From positions 248,001 to 312,000 of the forward strand of contig CAKZLK010000043.1 in assembly GCA_937125455.1 (NCBI GenBank): DNA of 64,000 bases, given 5' to 3'. Shown in pieces: positions 1 to 8,445 of the stretch. Under the pieces are notes generated by a model, which saw only the letters and a list, made by a program, of their open reading frames with translations, did no database searches and was not told the origin of the DNA. Source of the DNA: an uncultured Aequorivita sp. (GTDB taxonomy: Bacteria; Bacteroidota; Bacteroidia; Flavobacteriales; Flavobacteriaceae). The translations under genes and the position numbers were made by a program. The first letter of the stretch is position 1. Each line of letters begins with the position of its first letter.

Positions 1-145
1 AAATTGCATTTACGATCGTTGAGGAAATTTCAAATGGAACAAAATCTATTTTTATAGCATTGTATTCCACCAATGAAGCACCCACATGCAATAGTAAAGA
101 CTTTTGACTTTCACTGAGCTTTTTAGTTGATAGAACTGCTGGCAT
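1..145 (-). CDS. hemD: Probable uroporphyrinogen-III synthase, N-terminal 48 residues (partial)
   Basis: An open frame starts at ATG 145-143 and runs off the left edge without a stop. It overlaps the end of ktrA by 23 bp, in another frame. The visible protein begins MPAVLSTKKLSESQ and continues through VGASLVEYNAIKIDF. The opening LSTKKLS and the VEYxAIKIDF strand match my recollection of flavobacterial HemD proteins, where the N-terminus enters the first Rossmann-like half. HemD cyclises hydroxymethylbilane, the product of HemC, to uroporphyrinogen III. The operon hemA-hemC-(ktrBA)-hemD makes this identity likely. Only the N-terminal fifth is visible, so the call leans on context. Confidence 0.5.
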   Translation of the reverse strand, partial: MPAVLSTKKLSESQKSLLLHVGASLVEYNAIKIDFVPFEISSTIVNAI

Positions 146-827
146 AGTTTTTAAGATATTTCTTTATGTCAGCATCCTTGCCGAAAACCACTAGAATATC
201 GCCCATTTGAAAAATGGTATCTGGAGTGGGAAGGCCTACTACTTCTTTCTTATCAACAATTCTTCCCAGTAAATTGGTATGTTGCTTTTTACGGATTATG
301 GTAATTATATTGAGGTTAAAATTCTTTCGGAACGCTGATTCCTGAATAGTCTTTCCCACCAAAGATTTACAAACCTCAACTTCCGACACTAAGTGTTCAT
401 CATCAATTTCAAAATTATCTATACTTCCTTTTAGATTGATTTTTTTTGTGAACCTTTCCGCATATTCCTGTTCTGGATGAATAATTTGGTCCACCCCCAT
501 TGCTTCAAGAATGGTGTCTTCCAAGGCAGACGCAGACCGCGAAATGATTTTTGCTTTTGTCAATTTTTTCACAATTGCAGTACTCATAATGGCAGCTCCA
601 TTTTTTTCGCCAATGGCAATAATGGCCAAATCGGCATTTTTTAATGGTAATGATTGATAGGCATTTTCATTGGTAGCATCTATAGCGACAGCATGGGCTA
701 CTTTGTCTTTTATCTGTTCTATTTTTTCAAGATCGTGGTCTGCAACAATCACTTCGTTTCCTGTATTTGAAAGATTTACAGCTAACGACATCCCAAAATT
801 CCCAAGACCAATAACTACTATTTTCAT
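123..827 (-). CDS. ktrA: K+ uptake regulatory subunit KtrA/TrkA (RCK protein)
   Basis: Cytosolic nucleotide-binding subunit that gates the KtrB/TrkH potassium channel. The N-terminal RCK_N (TrkA-N) Rossmann fold shows the GLGNFG loop at residues 7-12 and Asp30 at the end of beta-2, which in this family binds the ribose of NAD(H) or ATP/ADP. From about residue 145 a TrkA-C ligand-binding domain follows (ending in a MGDILVVFG strand). The length of 234 residues is normal for a single-RCK KtrA rather than the duplicated TrkA of enterobacteria. It lies 115 bp downstream of ktrB on the same strand and its stop lies inside the following probable hemD frame, so the three are likely co-transcribed. 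Confidence 0.9.
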   Translation of the reverse strand: MKIVVIGLGNFGMSLAVNLSNTGNEVIVADHDLEKIEQIKDKVAHAVAIDATNENAYQSLPLKNADLAIIAIGEKNGAAIMSTAIVKKLTKAKIISRSASALEDTILEAMGVDQIIHPEQEYAERFTKKINLKGSIDNFEIDDEHLVSEVEVCKSLVGKTIQESAFRKNFNLNIITIIRKKQHTNLLGRIVDKKEVVGLPTPDTIFQMGDILVVFGKDADIKKYLKNYASSSIN

Positions 828-942
828 CTTTATAAAATATTTTGAAAAATAAGAAGATGGAATGCCCTATATACATCTTCAGTGGGTTTATAATTTGTTA
901 ATGGGCATTTCATAATTTCATTTTTAAAAATTAACTGCTATT

Positions 943-2694
943 TTAGTTAATTAAAATATTTTCTTCAGGATAAGTATGTTCGGTTTTCCCGACGCTTCTT
1001 AATAGTCCAATCATAAGGTTCAGCAAGCCAATTCTTCCAAAGAACATCAAAAAGATAATAACGTATTTGCTGTATTCAGAGAGCTGGGAAGTGATTCCCA
1101 TAGAAAGCCCAACAGTTGAAAAGGCTGAAAACACTTCGAACGCAATCTGAATTAGTGAAAACTCTGGATTAAAAATAAGCAATAACAAAACACCTGTTCC
1201 AATACTCGCTAAGGAGATTGATATAATGGCAAATGCACGTTGCACCGCTTCAGTCGCAATTCTTCGGGTTCCGATTTCAATATATTTTTTATTGCGCGCA
1301 ATGGAAAAAATATTTAAGGTTGCCAATGCAAAGGTCGTGGTTTTAATACCACCACCCGTTGATGCCGGAGATGCTCCAACCCACATTAAAAAAATCATAA
1401 ACAAGAGGCCGGGAATGGTAAAGTCGGCCATATTTACTGTGTTAAAACCAGCGGTACGCGAAGTTACCGAAGAAAACATTGCCGTTGTAAATTTTCCAAA
1501 AGCTGTTTTGTGTTCCAAAAGATTTGTTTGCTGCTCAGAGAATAAAAAGAAAACTGCCCCACCAACAATCAATATCGCCGTAGTGTAAAGTACAATTTTG
1601 GTGTTCAGATTAATTACCCTAGAAATAAAAACTCGATCGTTTTTGCTGAAAATATTTGTGACTAATTTTTTAAAATACTGAATCACATTATATGCGATGT
1701 GATATCCTAATCCTCCAAAAACAATAAGTGCCATTACAACCCACTGCATATAATAATTAAATCGTAATCCTGTATCGTACAGTCCGTCTGAAGCTATTGA
1801 AAACCCTGCATTACAATATGCTGAAATGGCGTGGAAAACTGCAAAAAACCCTCTGTGCTTAAAGGAATCGATATGAGCTAAAGAATAATAAATGAGCAAC
1901 GCTCCAATACCTTCCAAAACCAAAGAGAAAAGTACAATCTGCATTACGGTGCGCATCACGCTGTTTAATTTGTCGTGACCTAAAATATCCTTCATATAAA
2001 GGCTTTCTTTAAAGGACGCTCCACTTTTAAAGAAATAGGCGAAGAAGGACGTAAAGGTCAACATACCCAAGCCGCCAATTTGAAACAAAATCATAATTAT
2101 GGTTTGTCCAAAGGGAGTAAAATCCTTAGCAGTATCTACAACTATAAGACCCGTAACCGCCGTTGCGCTTGTGGCTGTGAAGAGCGCATCAGTAAAAGAT
2201 ATATCGTTAGTGGTAGCACTAGGCAGCAATAATAAAAAAGTTCCTGCAAGTGCTATCATAGCAAAACTGCCAACAAAAAGTATGGCAGGATTAAAATAGA
2301 TACTATAAACTTTTCGAAGCAGAAAGGTGAGCCGAATAAAGAAATAGAATAACAGCCCATATTCTATAACATAGCGTGCGTTAAAAAAGGTTTCAACCAC
2401 CGAAGTTTCATAATTAGCCATAATCATAATAACTTCGAGCACAATAAGCAGTAATAACATAAACAGGTTTATCTTACTGCTCCGGTGAACATCTGGGTCC
2501 TTTCGGTATCTGTAGTATTTATAAAAGTTAAAAGCAATTAATGCAAACAACAAGCTAGGGAGCACAATGAGTTTGTACTTTCTAAAGTCATTGAAATTTT
2601 CAAAGCCAAAATCAAAAATCAAAAATGCGAGTAGACCAAGGTCCAAAAACCAAACGACAATATTCGTAAGGCTTGTTTTTCTCCAAAGGCTCAT
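943..2694 (-). CDS. ktrB: K+ transporter membrane subunit KtrB/TrkH family
   Basis: Integral membrane potassium translocating subunit, 583 residues. Four P-loop-like repeats of the TrkH/KtrB superfamily are visible: TATSATAVTGL, AYCNAGFS, SRTAGFNT and FSTVGLS, each with the glycine that forms the selectivity filter. The first 150 residues form extra N-terminal membrane segments not found in short KtrB proteins (about 450 residues); many Bacteroidota members have this extension. The start ATG overlaps the hemC stop by 4 bp, so translation is probably coupled to hemC. It partners with the RCK protein encoded just downstream. K+ selectivity rather than Na+-coupled transport details cannot be settled from sequence. 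Confidence 0.9.
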   Translation of the reverse strand: MSLWRKTSLTNIVVWFLDLGLLAFLIFDFGFENFNDFRKYKLIVLPSLLFALIAFNFYKYYRYRKDPDVHRSSKINLFMLLLLIVLEVIMIMANYETSVVETFFNARYVIEYGLLFYFFIRLTFLLRKVYSIYFNPAILFVGSFAMIALAGTFLLLLPSATTNDISFTDALFTATSATAVTGLIVVDTAKDFTPFGQTIIMILFQIGGLGMLTFTSFFAYFFKSGASFKESLYMKDILGHDKLNSVMRTVMQIVLFSLVLEGIGALLIYYSLAHIDSFKHRGFFAVFHAISAYCNAGFSIASDGLYDTGLRFNYYMQWVVMALIVFGGLGYHIAYNVIQYFKKLVTNIFSKNDRVFISRVINLNTKIVLYTTAILIVGGAVFFLFSEQQTNLLEHKTAFGKFTTAMFSSVTSRTAGFNTVNMADFTIPGLLFMIFLMWVGASPASTGGGIKTTTFALATLNIFSIARNKKYIEIGTRRIATEAVQRAFAIISISLASIGTGVLLLLIFNPEFSLIQIAFEVFSAFSTVGLSMGITSQLSEYSKYVIIFLMFFGRIGLLNLMIGLLRSVGKTEHTYPEENILIN

Positions 2695-3602
2695 TTGAGT
2701 TGCTTTTTTATGGAATGCATCAATTCAGCCCCCCCATTATTGAGAATAAATTTAGCACAATCCATCCCGAAACCTTTGTATTTTGATGTTAAAACTTTAT
2801 TTTCAACCTCAAGTTTTGTTTGTCCATCTAAGGAAAAAAGACATCCTTTAAAAAGAATTTCATCACCAATTATTTCTGCAAATGCACCAATGGGGGCAGT
2901 ACAACCACCTTCCAAATTCTTTAAGAATTCACGTTCAACGTGGGTGCAAATTTCAGAAGATTTATGGTTTAGTTTTGAAGTAGCTTCAATAGTGAATGTG
3001 TCATTTTCAATGGCCACAACAACCATTGCGCCTTGCGCAGGAGCAGGAAGCATCCAATCTAAATCAATATAGTTTTCTGGCAATAAGTTAATTCTTTGCA
3101 ATCCAGCTTTTGCAAAAATCGCACCCTGCCAATTATTATCTTTCAGTTTTTGAAGTCGTGTATTTACATTACCGCGTAAATCTACAACATTGTGGTTAGT
3201 ATAGCGATGTAACCATTGGGCTTGCCTGCGTAGACTTCCAGTAGCAATAGTACAAGGTTTTTCAAAATCGATTTTATCTTTCACAACCAAGATATCTTCC
3301 GAAGAAGCACGCTCCAAAACTGCGGTCTGTACAATTCCATTGGGAAGCTTGGTTGGAACATCTTTCATGCTATGTACGGCAATATCCACTGTTCCGTTTA
3401 GCATAGCAACATCTAAGGTTTTTGTGAAAATACCTGTGATACCCATTTCATAAAGAGGTTTGTTTAGAACCAAATCGCCTTCAGATTTTACAGCGACCAA
3501 TTGGGTAGTGTATCCTAAGTTTTCAAGTTTGGACTTTACAATATTGGCTTGCCAAAGTGCAAGTTCGCTATCTCGGGTGCCAATGCGGATTATCTTTTTC
3601 AA
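2691..3602 (-). CDS. hemC: Hydroxymethylbilane synthase (porphobilinogen deaminase)
   Basis: Joins four porphobilinogen molecules into hydroxymethylbilane. The 303-residue protein starts with the typical IRIGTRDSELALWQA, has the catalytic Asp in HSMKDVPT (residue 81), the cofactor-binding GSLRRQAQW near 122-130 and the dipyrromethane-anchoring Cys234 in EGGCTAPIGA. The start codon is TTG, two bases after the hemA stop; no ATG fits the conserved N-terminus. It overlaps ktrB by 4 bp. Domain order and length are those of the family and no key residue is missing. Confidence 0.96.
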   Translation of the reverse strand: MKKIIRIGTRDSELALWQANIVKSKLENLGYTTQLVAVKSEGDLVLNKPLYEMGITGIFTKTLDVAMLNGTVDIAVHSMKDVPTKLPNGIVQTAVLERASSEDILVVKDKIDFEKPCTIATGSLRRQAQWLHRYTNHNVVDLRGNVNTRLQKLKDNNWQGAIFAKAGLQRINLLPENYIDLDWMLPAPAQGAMVVVAIENDTFTIEATSKLNHKSSEICTHVEREFLKNLEGGCTAPIGAFAEIIGDEILFKGCLFSLDGQTKLEVENKVLTSKYKGFGMDCAKFILNNGGAELMHSIKKQLK

Positions 3603-3604
3603 GT

Positions 3605-4864
3605 TTAGGCAGTTTCAAGTTGAAAAACCCTTCTTATGAGTTCTATACTTTCGGCGGAGGCTGCTTCGCCTTTTAGGTGGTTTGCAAAATGTGTAGTAAT
3701 TTTTTGAATGAGGCGATCGCTTATAATCTCTGCTTGTTCTTCATTAAAATCAACAATTTTTTTACGCTGATTATCAATTTCAGAGGCTTTAATTTCAGCA
3801 AGCTTATTCTTTAGGGCTTTAATGGTAGGTGCAAATTTGCGGTGATCTGCCCATTGATTGAATTCCGTTTCTATTTCAGCAATAATTTTTTTTGCCAGAG
3901 GAAGCTGTGAGGCACGTTTTTCCAACGTACTGTCTGTTACCTCAGCAAGATGGTCCATATGAACCAAGGTTACCAATTCATTTTCCGTTACATTCTCAGC
4001 AACGTTTTTCGGAATGGAAAGATCTAAAATCAACAAGGGGCGTTTAATATGCAAAAGCTCCTTTGAAATGGTAGGTTGCTGGGCACCGGTAGCTACAATC
4101 AAAACGTCGGCTTGGGCAATTTCACTTTGAATATCGGCATATTCCTTTACTATCAAATTGAATTTACCAGCCACTTTTTCAGCCTTTTCCTTTGTGCGGT
4201 TTATAAGCGTTATATGTTTGTTTTTGGTGTGTTTTATTAGATTTTCACAGGTATTTCTGCCTATTTTACCTGTTCCAAAAAGCAAAAGATTTTTTTCGGA
4301 AACATAAGGCACTCTCGCCATAATGTATTGAACGGCAGCAAAACTTACCGAAGTAGCGCCAGAAGAAATACCAGTTTCGTTCTTAATTCGCTTGCTGGCT
4401 TGTATAACTGCATTAATAAGACGTTCTGCAAATGGGTTGATAATATCGTGCTTCTTGGACTCACGAAAGGCGTTGCGCAATTGACTTATGATTTCAAAAT
4501 CGCCTAAAATCTGACTGTCAAGTCCCGTCCCTACATTAAAGAGATGCGAAACCGCATTATTGTTTTTATAAATGTAGGCTACCTTTTCAAACTCCTCAAC
4601 GGTGCCGTTGGTATGTTCGCAAAGTAATTTTATAAGTTGGTATGGATGCTGCGCAAAACCGTAAAGTTCAGTTCTGTTACATGTAGAAATTACTGTAAGC
4701 GATGGAATTCCGTCTGCCTTAGCCTGTAATAATATTTTCTCTTTCGCAATATCATTTATACTAAAGTGGCCACGGATTTCGGCATCTGCTTTTTTGTAGT
4801 TGAGGCCAATAGCGTAAAAATTGCCTTCGAGTGATGCCCCAGAATATGTTTTCAAGTTTTCCAT
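3605..4864 (-). CDS. hemA: Glutamyl-tRNA reductase
   Basis: First committed enzyme of the C5 pathway to 5-aminolevulinate: NADPH-dependent reduction of glutamyl-tRNA to glutamate-1-semialdehyde. Visible features are the N-terminal catalytic Cys in VISTCNRTELYG, the HLFNVGTGLDSQILGD segment, an NADPH-binding GTGKIGRNTCENL fold and a C-terminal helical dimerisation domain. The ATG at 4864 (protein MENLKTYSGAS, 419 residues) is preferred over one 27 bases upstream, whose added MRLHLLLFY looks like leader sequence. It is first in the minus-strand haem operon and diverges from the AraC-family gene across about 190 bp. Confidence 0.94.
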   Translation of the reverse strand: MENLKTYSGASLEGNFYAIGLNYKKADAEIRGHFSINDIAKEKILLQAKADGIPSLTVISTCNRTELYGFAQHPYQLIKLLCEHTNGTVEEFEKVAYIYKNNNAVSHLFNVGTGLDSQILGDFEIISQLRNAFRESKKHDIINPFAERLINAVIQASKRIKNETGISSGATSVSFAAVQYIMARVPYVSEKNLLLFGTGKIGRNTCENLIKHTKNKHITLINRTKEKAEKVAGKFNLIVKEYADIQSEIAQADVLIVATGAQQPTISKELLHIKRPLLILDLSIPKNVAENVTENELVTLVHMDHLAEVTDSTLEKRASQLPLAKKIIAEIETEFNQWADHRKFAPTIKALKNKLAEIKASEIDNQRKKIVDFNEEQAEIISDRLIQKITTHFANHLKGEAASAESIELIRRVFQLETA

Positions 4865-4956
4865 ATAAAACAGGAGCAAATGTAAGCGCATTGTTTTTTA
4901 AAAAGTAACGCCAGCGGTATCTTTTGTGTCGATGCCTGTTAAAAATAATCAAAATA

Positions 4957-4968
4957 TGATATATATCA
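4957..4968. promoter_or_regulatory. Palindrome between hemA and the AraC gene
   Basis: The 12-mer TGATATATATCA is a perfect inverted repeat in the shared upstream region of the divergent hemA and AraC-family genes, about 92 bp before hemA and 89 bp before the AraC gene. Its position fits an operator acting on either promoter. It is AT-rich and short, so chance is possible. Confidence 0.3.
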
Positions 4969-5056
4969 GGTTTTAACCCCTAAATTCGCGGTTTTCAAAC
5001 TAAAGAAGATTGAATTTATTTAGAACAATTCTAAATAAAACGATTTTAAAAACGAT

Positions 5057-5947
5057 ATGGATTTACAAAAAAATGTCGCTCAAAGTTTTTACGAAGAGAC
5101 CACTATTTCTCCCGGCTTTTTCATCTTAAAATTCAACAACGAAAGTGATGAAAATCAGATTTTTAAGCGAGAAGTAAGCGCTACTTTTATACAGTTTCAC
5201 TTCTGCATCAAAGGTAGTGCATCGTTTATTTTTAATGATGGGAATTACAGCTTGCCCATAAAAGAAGAAAATTCCTTACTGCTTTACAATCCACAACGCG
5301 ATTTACCTATAAATATAGTACTTGAGAAGCATTCCTGGGTACTTTCAGTGTTGCTTCCTATTACTAAATTCCACGGCCTTTTTTCTACGGAAGCAGATTA
5401 CATTACTTTTTTAAGCAATGAAAACAAAGATCGAAAATATTATAAAGACGCAAGCATTTCGCCTTCTATGGCAATTGTATTGAACCAATTGATGAATTAC
5501 AACCTTCATCCATCTATAAAACCACTTTATTTTAAGGCAAAGGCTTATGAATTGCTGAGTCTATATTTTAACCGCCCTGCCGATGCTGATGTGGAACAAT
5601 GCCCCTTTTTGGCTGATGAAGACAACGTTTCAAAAATAAAAAAAGCAAAACAGATTATAATTGCAAGAATGGCGGAACCTCCAACATTACAGCAACTTGC
5701 GGATGAAATAAACCTGCCTTTAAACAAGCTGAAAGAAGGGTTTAAACAGATTTATGGCGATTCTGTGTTCAGTTTTTTGTTTGATTATAAAATGGAAGTT
5801 GCCCGCCAACTGCTTGCCACAGGATCACACAACGTGAATGAAGTTGGTTTAAAAGTGGGATACAGTACTTCCAGCCATTTTATTGCCGCTTTTAAAAAGA
5901 GGTTTGGCACTACGCCCAAGAAGTTTTTGATGGGGTTGAATGCTTAA
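5057..5947 (+). CDS. AraC-family transcriptional regulator
   Basis: Cytosolic DNA-binding regulator, 296 residues. The first 180 residues form a cupin-like sensor part without recognisable ligand residues. From about residue 195 comes the AraC double helix-turn-helix: AEPPTLQQLADEINLPLNKLKEGFKQIYG for the first HTH and VNEVGLKVGYSTSSHFIAAFKKRFGTTPKKF for the second, including the family signature GYSTSSHFIAAFKKRFG. It is divergent from hemA, as is common in flavobacteria, which suggests that it responds to iron, haem or redox state; the sequence itself does not show the ligand. Confidence 0.88.
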   Translation: MDLQKNVAQSFYEETTISPGFFILKFNNESDENQIFKREVSATFIQFHFCIKGSASFIFNDGNYSLPIKEENSLLLYNPQRDLPINIVLEKHSWVLSVLLPITKFHGLFSTEADYITFLSNENKDRKYYKDASISPSMAIVLNQLMNYNLHPSIKPLYFKAKAYELLSLYFNRPADADVEQCPFLADEDNVSKIKKAKQIIIARMAEPPTLQQLADEINLPLNKLKEGFKQIYGDSVFSFLFDYKMEVARQLLATGSHNVNEVGLKVGYSTSSHFIAAFKKRFGTTPKKFLMGLNA

Positions 5948-6020
5948 AAAGTATCTTTTGGGGATAGCATAGACCAGCAATAATTATTTACAAATTCTTC
6001 CATATAATGTTAAGCTAACT

Positions 6021-6605
6021 ATGACCTTAGAAACTGAAGTTGTAACCACCATATTCAAAGATCTCTCCTTCAACCCAGAAGAAATCCAACTATTGGTGCG
6101 TAGTTTTGAAAAACTTCACCTTCCCAAGAACAGCTTGTTACTGGAAGCGGGACAGTATGTGCACGACCAATATTACGTGGCCGAGGGATGCCTGCGCACC
6201 TATTATATAGCTCCCGACGGCAAAGAACACACCGTGCAATTTGCAATATCAGATTGGTGGATCAGCGACTATACCGCTTTTTTCAATGGCAGCAAAGCCC
6301 TAATGCATATTGAATGCATTCAGGAAGCTACGCTCTACAAAATATCTAAAAATGATATGGAATCTCTCTACCAAGCCATACCTCAGTTAGAGTCTTACTT
6401 CAGGAAGAAGATGGAACGCAGCTTCGCTTCTTTCCAAAAAAGGATTATTGCAAACCTATCCCAATCAGCTACAAAACGCTATTTAAGTTTTATCCAGACC
6501 TATCCAAACATAGAACAAAACGTTAAAAATTACCACATTGCTTCGTATCTGGGCATCACAACCCAAAGCCTGAGCCGGATCCGCAAGGAATTGGTGCAGG
6601 AGTAG
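6021..6605 (+). CDS. Crp/Fnr-family transcriptional regulator
   Basis: 194-residue regulator with an N-terminal cyclic-nucleotide-binding-like beta barrel (LEAGQYVHDQYYVAEGCLRTYY, then HTVQFAISDWWISD) and a C-terminal winged HTH (NYHIASYLGITTQSLSRIRKEL). The residues of a true cAMP pocket (the RxS motif) are not seen, and there is no Fnr-type cysteine cluster. Short Crp-like proteins of this kind are common one-component regulators in Bacteroidota, often next to oxidoreductases or DJ-1 proteins as here. Its likely targets are the two downstream genes, but this is inferred from position only. Confidence 0.85.
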   Translation: MTLETEVVTTIFKDLSFNPEEIQLLVRSFEKLHLPKNSLLLEAGQYVHDQYYVAEGCLRTYYIAPDGKEHTVQFAISDWWISDYTAFFNGSKALMHIECIQEATLYKISKNDMESLYQAIPQLESYFRKKMERSFASFQKRIIANLSQSATKRYLSFIQTYPNIEQNVKNYHIASYLGITTQSLSRIRKELVQE

Positions 6606-6645
6606 TTTATTACCATAGGTCAACTTTTTTGTAAGGTACGCCCCC

Positions 6646-6653
6646 TAACTTTG
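6646..6653 (+). promoter_or_regulatory. Bacteroidota -7 promoter element before the DJ-1-like gene
   Basis: TAACTTTG matches the TAnnTTTG -7 element and lies 70 bp before the start codon. A TTTG at 6628-6631 lies upstream but the spacer is only 14 bp, shorter than the usual 17-23, so the -33 assignment is uncertain. Confidence 0.4.
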
Positions 6654-6723
6654 TATTAGATAAAAAAGAAGTTGGAATATATAATTAGTAAATTATTCTT
6701 ATTCGAACATTTCCAAAACTATT

Positions 6724-7524
6724 ATGAAACACAAAATGATATTATTAGCAGTGGTTATTGCCACAGGTTTTACTTCTTGCGGAAATAATCAAGAAGCCAA
6801 TTCTAAAACTGAAATATCAAAAACTTTAAAAAAACAAACTATGAAAAAGGTATTATTTGTATTGACAAGCCATTCCGATTTGGGAAACACTGGCGAGAAA
6901 ACAGGATTTTGGATTGAGGAATTTGCAGCCCCGTATTATTTTTTAAAAGATAAAGACATTGAAATTACAATTGCCTCTCCAAAAGGTGGACAACCACCGA
7001 TAGACCCTAAGAGTGCAGCCCCAGATGCACAAACTCCGGCAACAGTTCGTTTTAATGGTGACAAAGAGACTCAAAAAATTCTAGCGAATACATTAAAATT
7101 AGAAACGGTTGACCAAGCAGGTTTTGACGCAGTGTTCTACCCAGGAGGCCACGGTCCGTTATGGGACCTAGCAGAAGATAAAAATTCTGTTGCACTTATT
7201 GAATCGTTTTATAACAATAATAAACCAGTGGCAGCAGTATGCCACGCTCCCGCAATTTTCAAAAACACAAAAGCAGCCAATGGCTCGCCTTTAGTAAAAG
7301 GAAAAAAGGTAACTGGATTCACTAATAGTGAAGAAGAAGCTGTGCAACTAACAGATGTTGTTCCATTTTTGGTAGAAGACATGCTAAAGAAAAATGGAGG
7401 TGAATACTCAAAAGGTGGCGATTGGGCTGCATATGCAGTTGAAGACGGTCTTTTAATTACCGGTCAAAACCCAGCCTCTTCTGAATTGGTTGCCGAGAAA
7501 CTTTGGAATAAACTGAATAATTAA
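6724..7524 (+). CDS. DJ-1/PfpI-family protein with lipoprotein signal
   Basis: Type 1 glutamine amidotransferase-like protein of the DJ-1/PfpI superfamily, 266 residues. The first 21 residues (KMILLAVVIATGFTSC) are a lipoprotein signal with lipobox FTSC. The DJ-1 domain starts near residue 40 with KKVLFVLTSH; the nucleophilic cysteine lies in AVCHAP, preceded by FYPGGHGPLWDL, as in Hsp31/YhbO-like members that act on glyoxal-modified substrates. An in-frame ATG at 6841 exactly begins the DJ-1 domain, so a cytosolic form could also be made. The nitroreductase gene follows after 14 bp. Enzyme activity (glyoxalase or deglycase) is not proven by sequence. Confidence 0.85.
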   Translation: MKHKMILLAVVIATGFTSCGNNQEANSKTEISKTLKKQTMKKVLFVLTSHSDLGNTGEKTGFWIEEFAAPYYFLKDKDIEITIASPKGGQPPIDPKSAAPDAQTPATVRFNGDKETQKILANTLKLETVDQAGFDAVFYPGGHGPLWDLAEDKNSVALIESFYNNNKPVAAVCHAPAIFKNTKAANGSPLVKGKKVTGFTNSEEEAVQLTDVVPFLVEDMLKKNGGEYSKGGDWAAYAVEDGLLITGQNPASSELVAEKLWNKLNN

Positions 7525-7538
7525 AAAAGCATTTAGCT

Positions 7539-8171
7539 ATGAATTTAGTAGAAGATTTACAGTGGCGTTACGCTACAAAAAAGATGAATGGCGAAACCAT
7601 TCCACAGGAAAAGTTAGATTATATACTGGAAGCGGCAAGATTGGCTCCTTCGTCATCAGGGCTTCAGCCATATAAGATATTCGTGATTTCGAACAAAGAG
7701 TTATTGCAGAAAATAAAACCGGTAGCTTGGGACCAAAGTCAAATTTTGGATGCTTCACATGTATTAGTTTTTGCTGCTTGGGATGGATATACCTTGGACA
7801 GAATAGAATCTGTTTTCAATTATACTATGGATGAGCGAGGATTGCCACACGAAACGATGGATGCTTACAAGGAAAAGCTTTGGGGAATGTATGAACCCCA
7901 AAGCCAGGAATGGCATGCAAACCACGCAGCAAAGCAGGCATATATATCTTTCGGTTTGGCCATAGCAGCCGCAGCCGAGCAAAAGGTAGATGCTACGCCT
8001 ATGGAAGGATTTACACCTGAAGCCGTAGATGAATTATTAGGCTTAAAAGAACAGGGCTATAGCAGCACCTTGATATTAACGTTAGGCTACCGCGATGAAG
8101 CAGAAGACTGGCTGGTAAATATGAAAAAGGTGCGCACTCCGAAAGCTGATTTTATAACGGAATTAAAATAA
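7539..8171 (+). CDS. Nitroreductase-family NAD(P)H oxidoreductase
   Basis: FMN-dependent oxidoreductase of the NfsB/NfnB type, 210 residues. The N-terminal RYATKKMNGETIP and RLAPSSSGLQPYKIFVI segments carry the FMN phosphate-binding residues, and the C-terminal LILTLGYRDEAEDW segment matches the family. Such cytosolic enzymes form homodimers and reduce quinones, nitroaromatics or flavins. It follows the DJ-1-like lipoprotein after 14 bp, giving a two-gene unit probably related to electrophile or redox stress. The physiological substrate cannot be read from the sequence. Confidence 0.88.
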   Translation: MNLVEDLQWRYATKKMNGETIPQEKLDYILEAARLAPSSSGLQPYKIFVISNKELLQKIKPVAWDQSQILDASHVLVFAAWDGYTLDRIESVFNYTMDERGLPHETMDAYKEKLWGMYEPQSQEWHANHAAKQAYISFGLAIAAAAEQKVDATPMEGFTPEAVDELLGLKEQGYSSTLILTLGYRDEAEDWLVNMKKVRTPKADFITELK

Positions 8172-8265
8172 TTGGTTAGGTTAATAGTTAGTTTAGATTG
8201 AGAACGATTGAATTTTTGATTACATAAATTATAATTTAAAGATTTAATAGATTGTTCCTTTGAAG

Positions 8266-8309
8266 AACCCCCACTTTTCCAAGAAAAAGGAAATGTTGGG
8301 GTTTTTTTT
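8266..8309 (+). terminator. Rho-independent terminator after the nitroreductase gene
   Basis: An imperfect hairpin (AACCCCCA ... TTGGGGTT with inner TTTTCC/GGAAA pairing) is followed by eight T residues. It closes the DJ-1/nitroreductase unit. Nothing else is seen in the 274-bp gap up to hemH. Confidence 0.7.
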
Positions 8310-8445
8310 AAGACACTAAATCAATTAAGGATCCTTATAGAAAACATAAGCTTTGCCAATAACACCATAATTTTAAATAGCCCTTCACACTTTGAAGGTT
8401 CAATTATAAAAGCCTAATTTTGTTTTTCAAAAAAAATTGCTACTC

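Noticed and set aside
1226-1588. 120-residue open frame on the plus strand inside ktrB
   Set aside because: It is antisense to a well-supported membrane protein, has no family resemblance, and its composition mirrors the ktrB codons.
4761-4952. 63-residue minus-strand frame over the hemA start
   Set aside because: It overlaps the conserved N-terminus of HemA in another frame and has no recognisable sequence.
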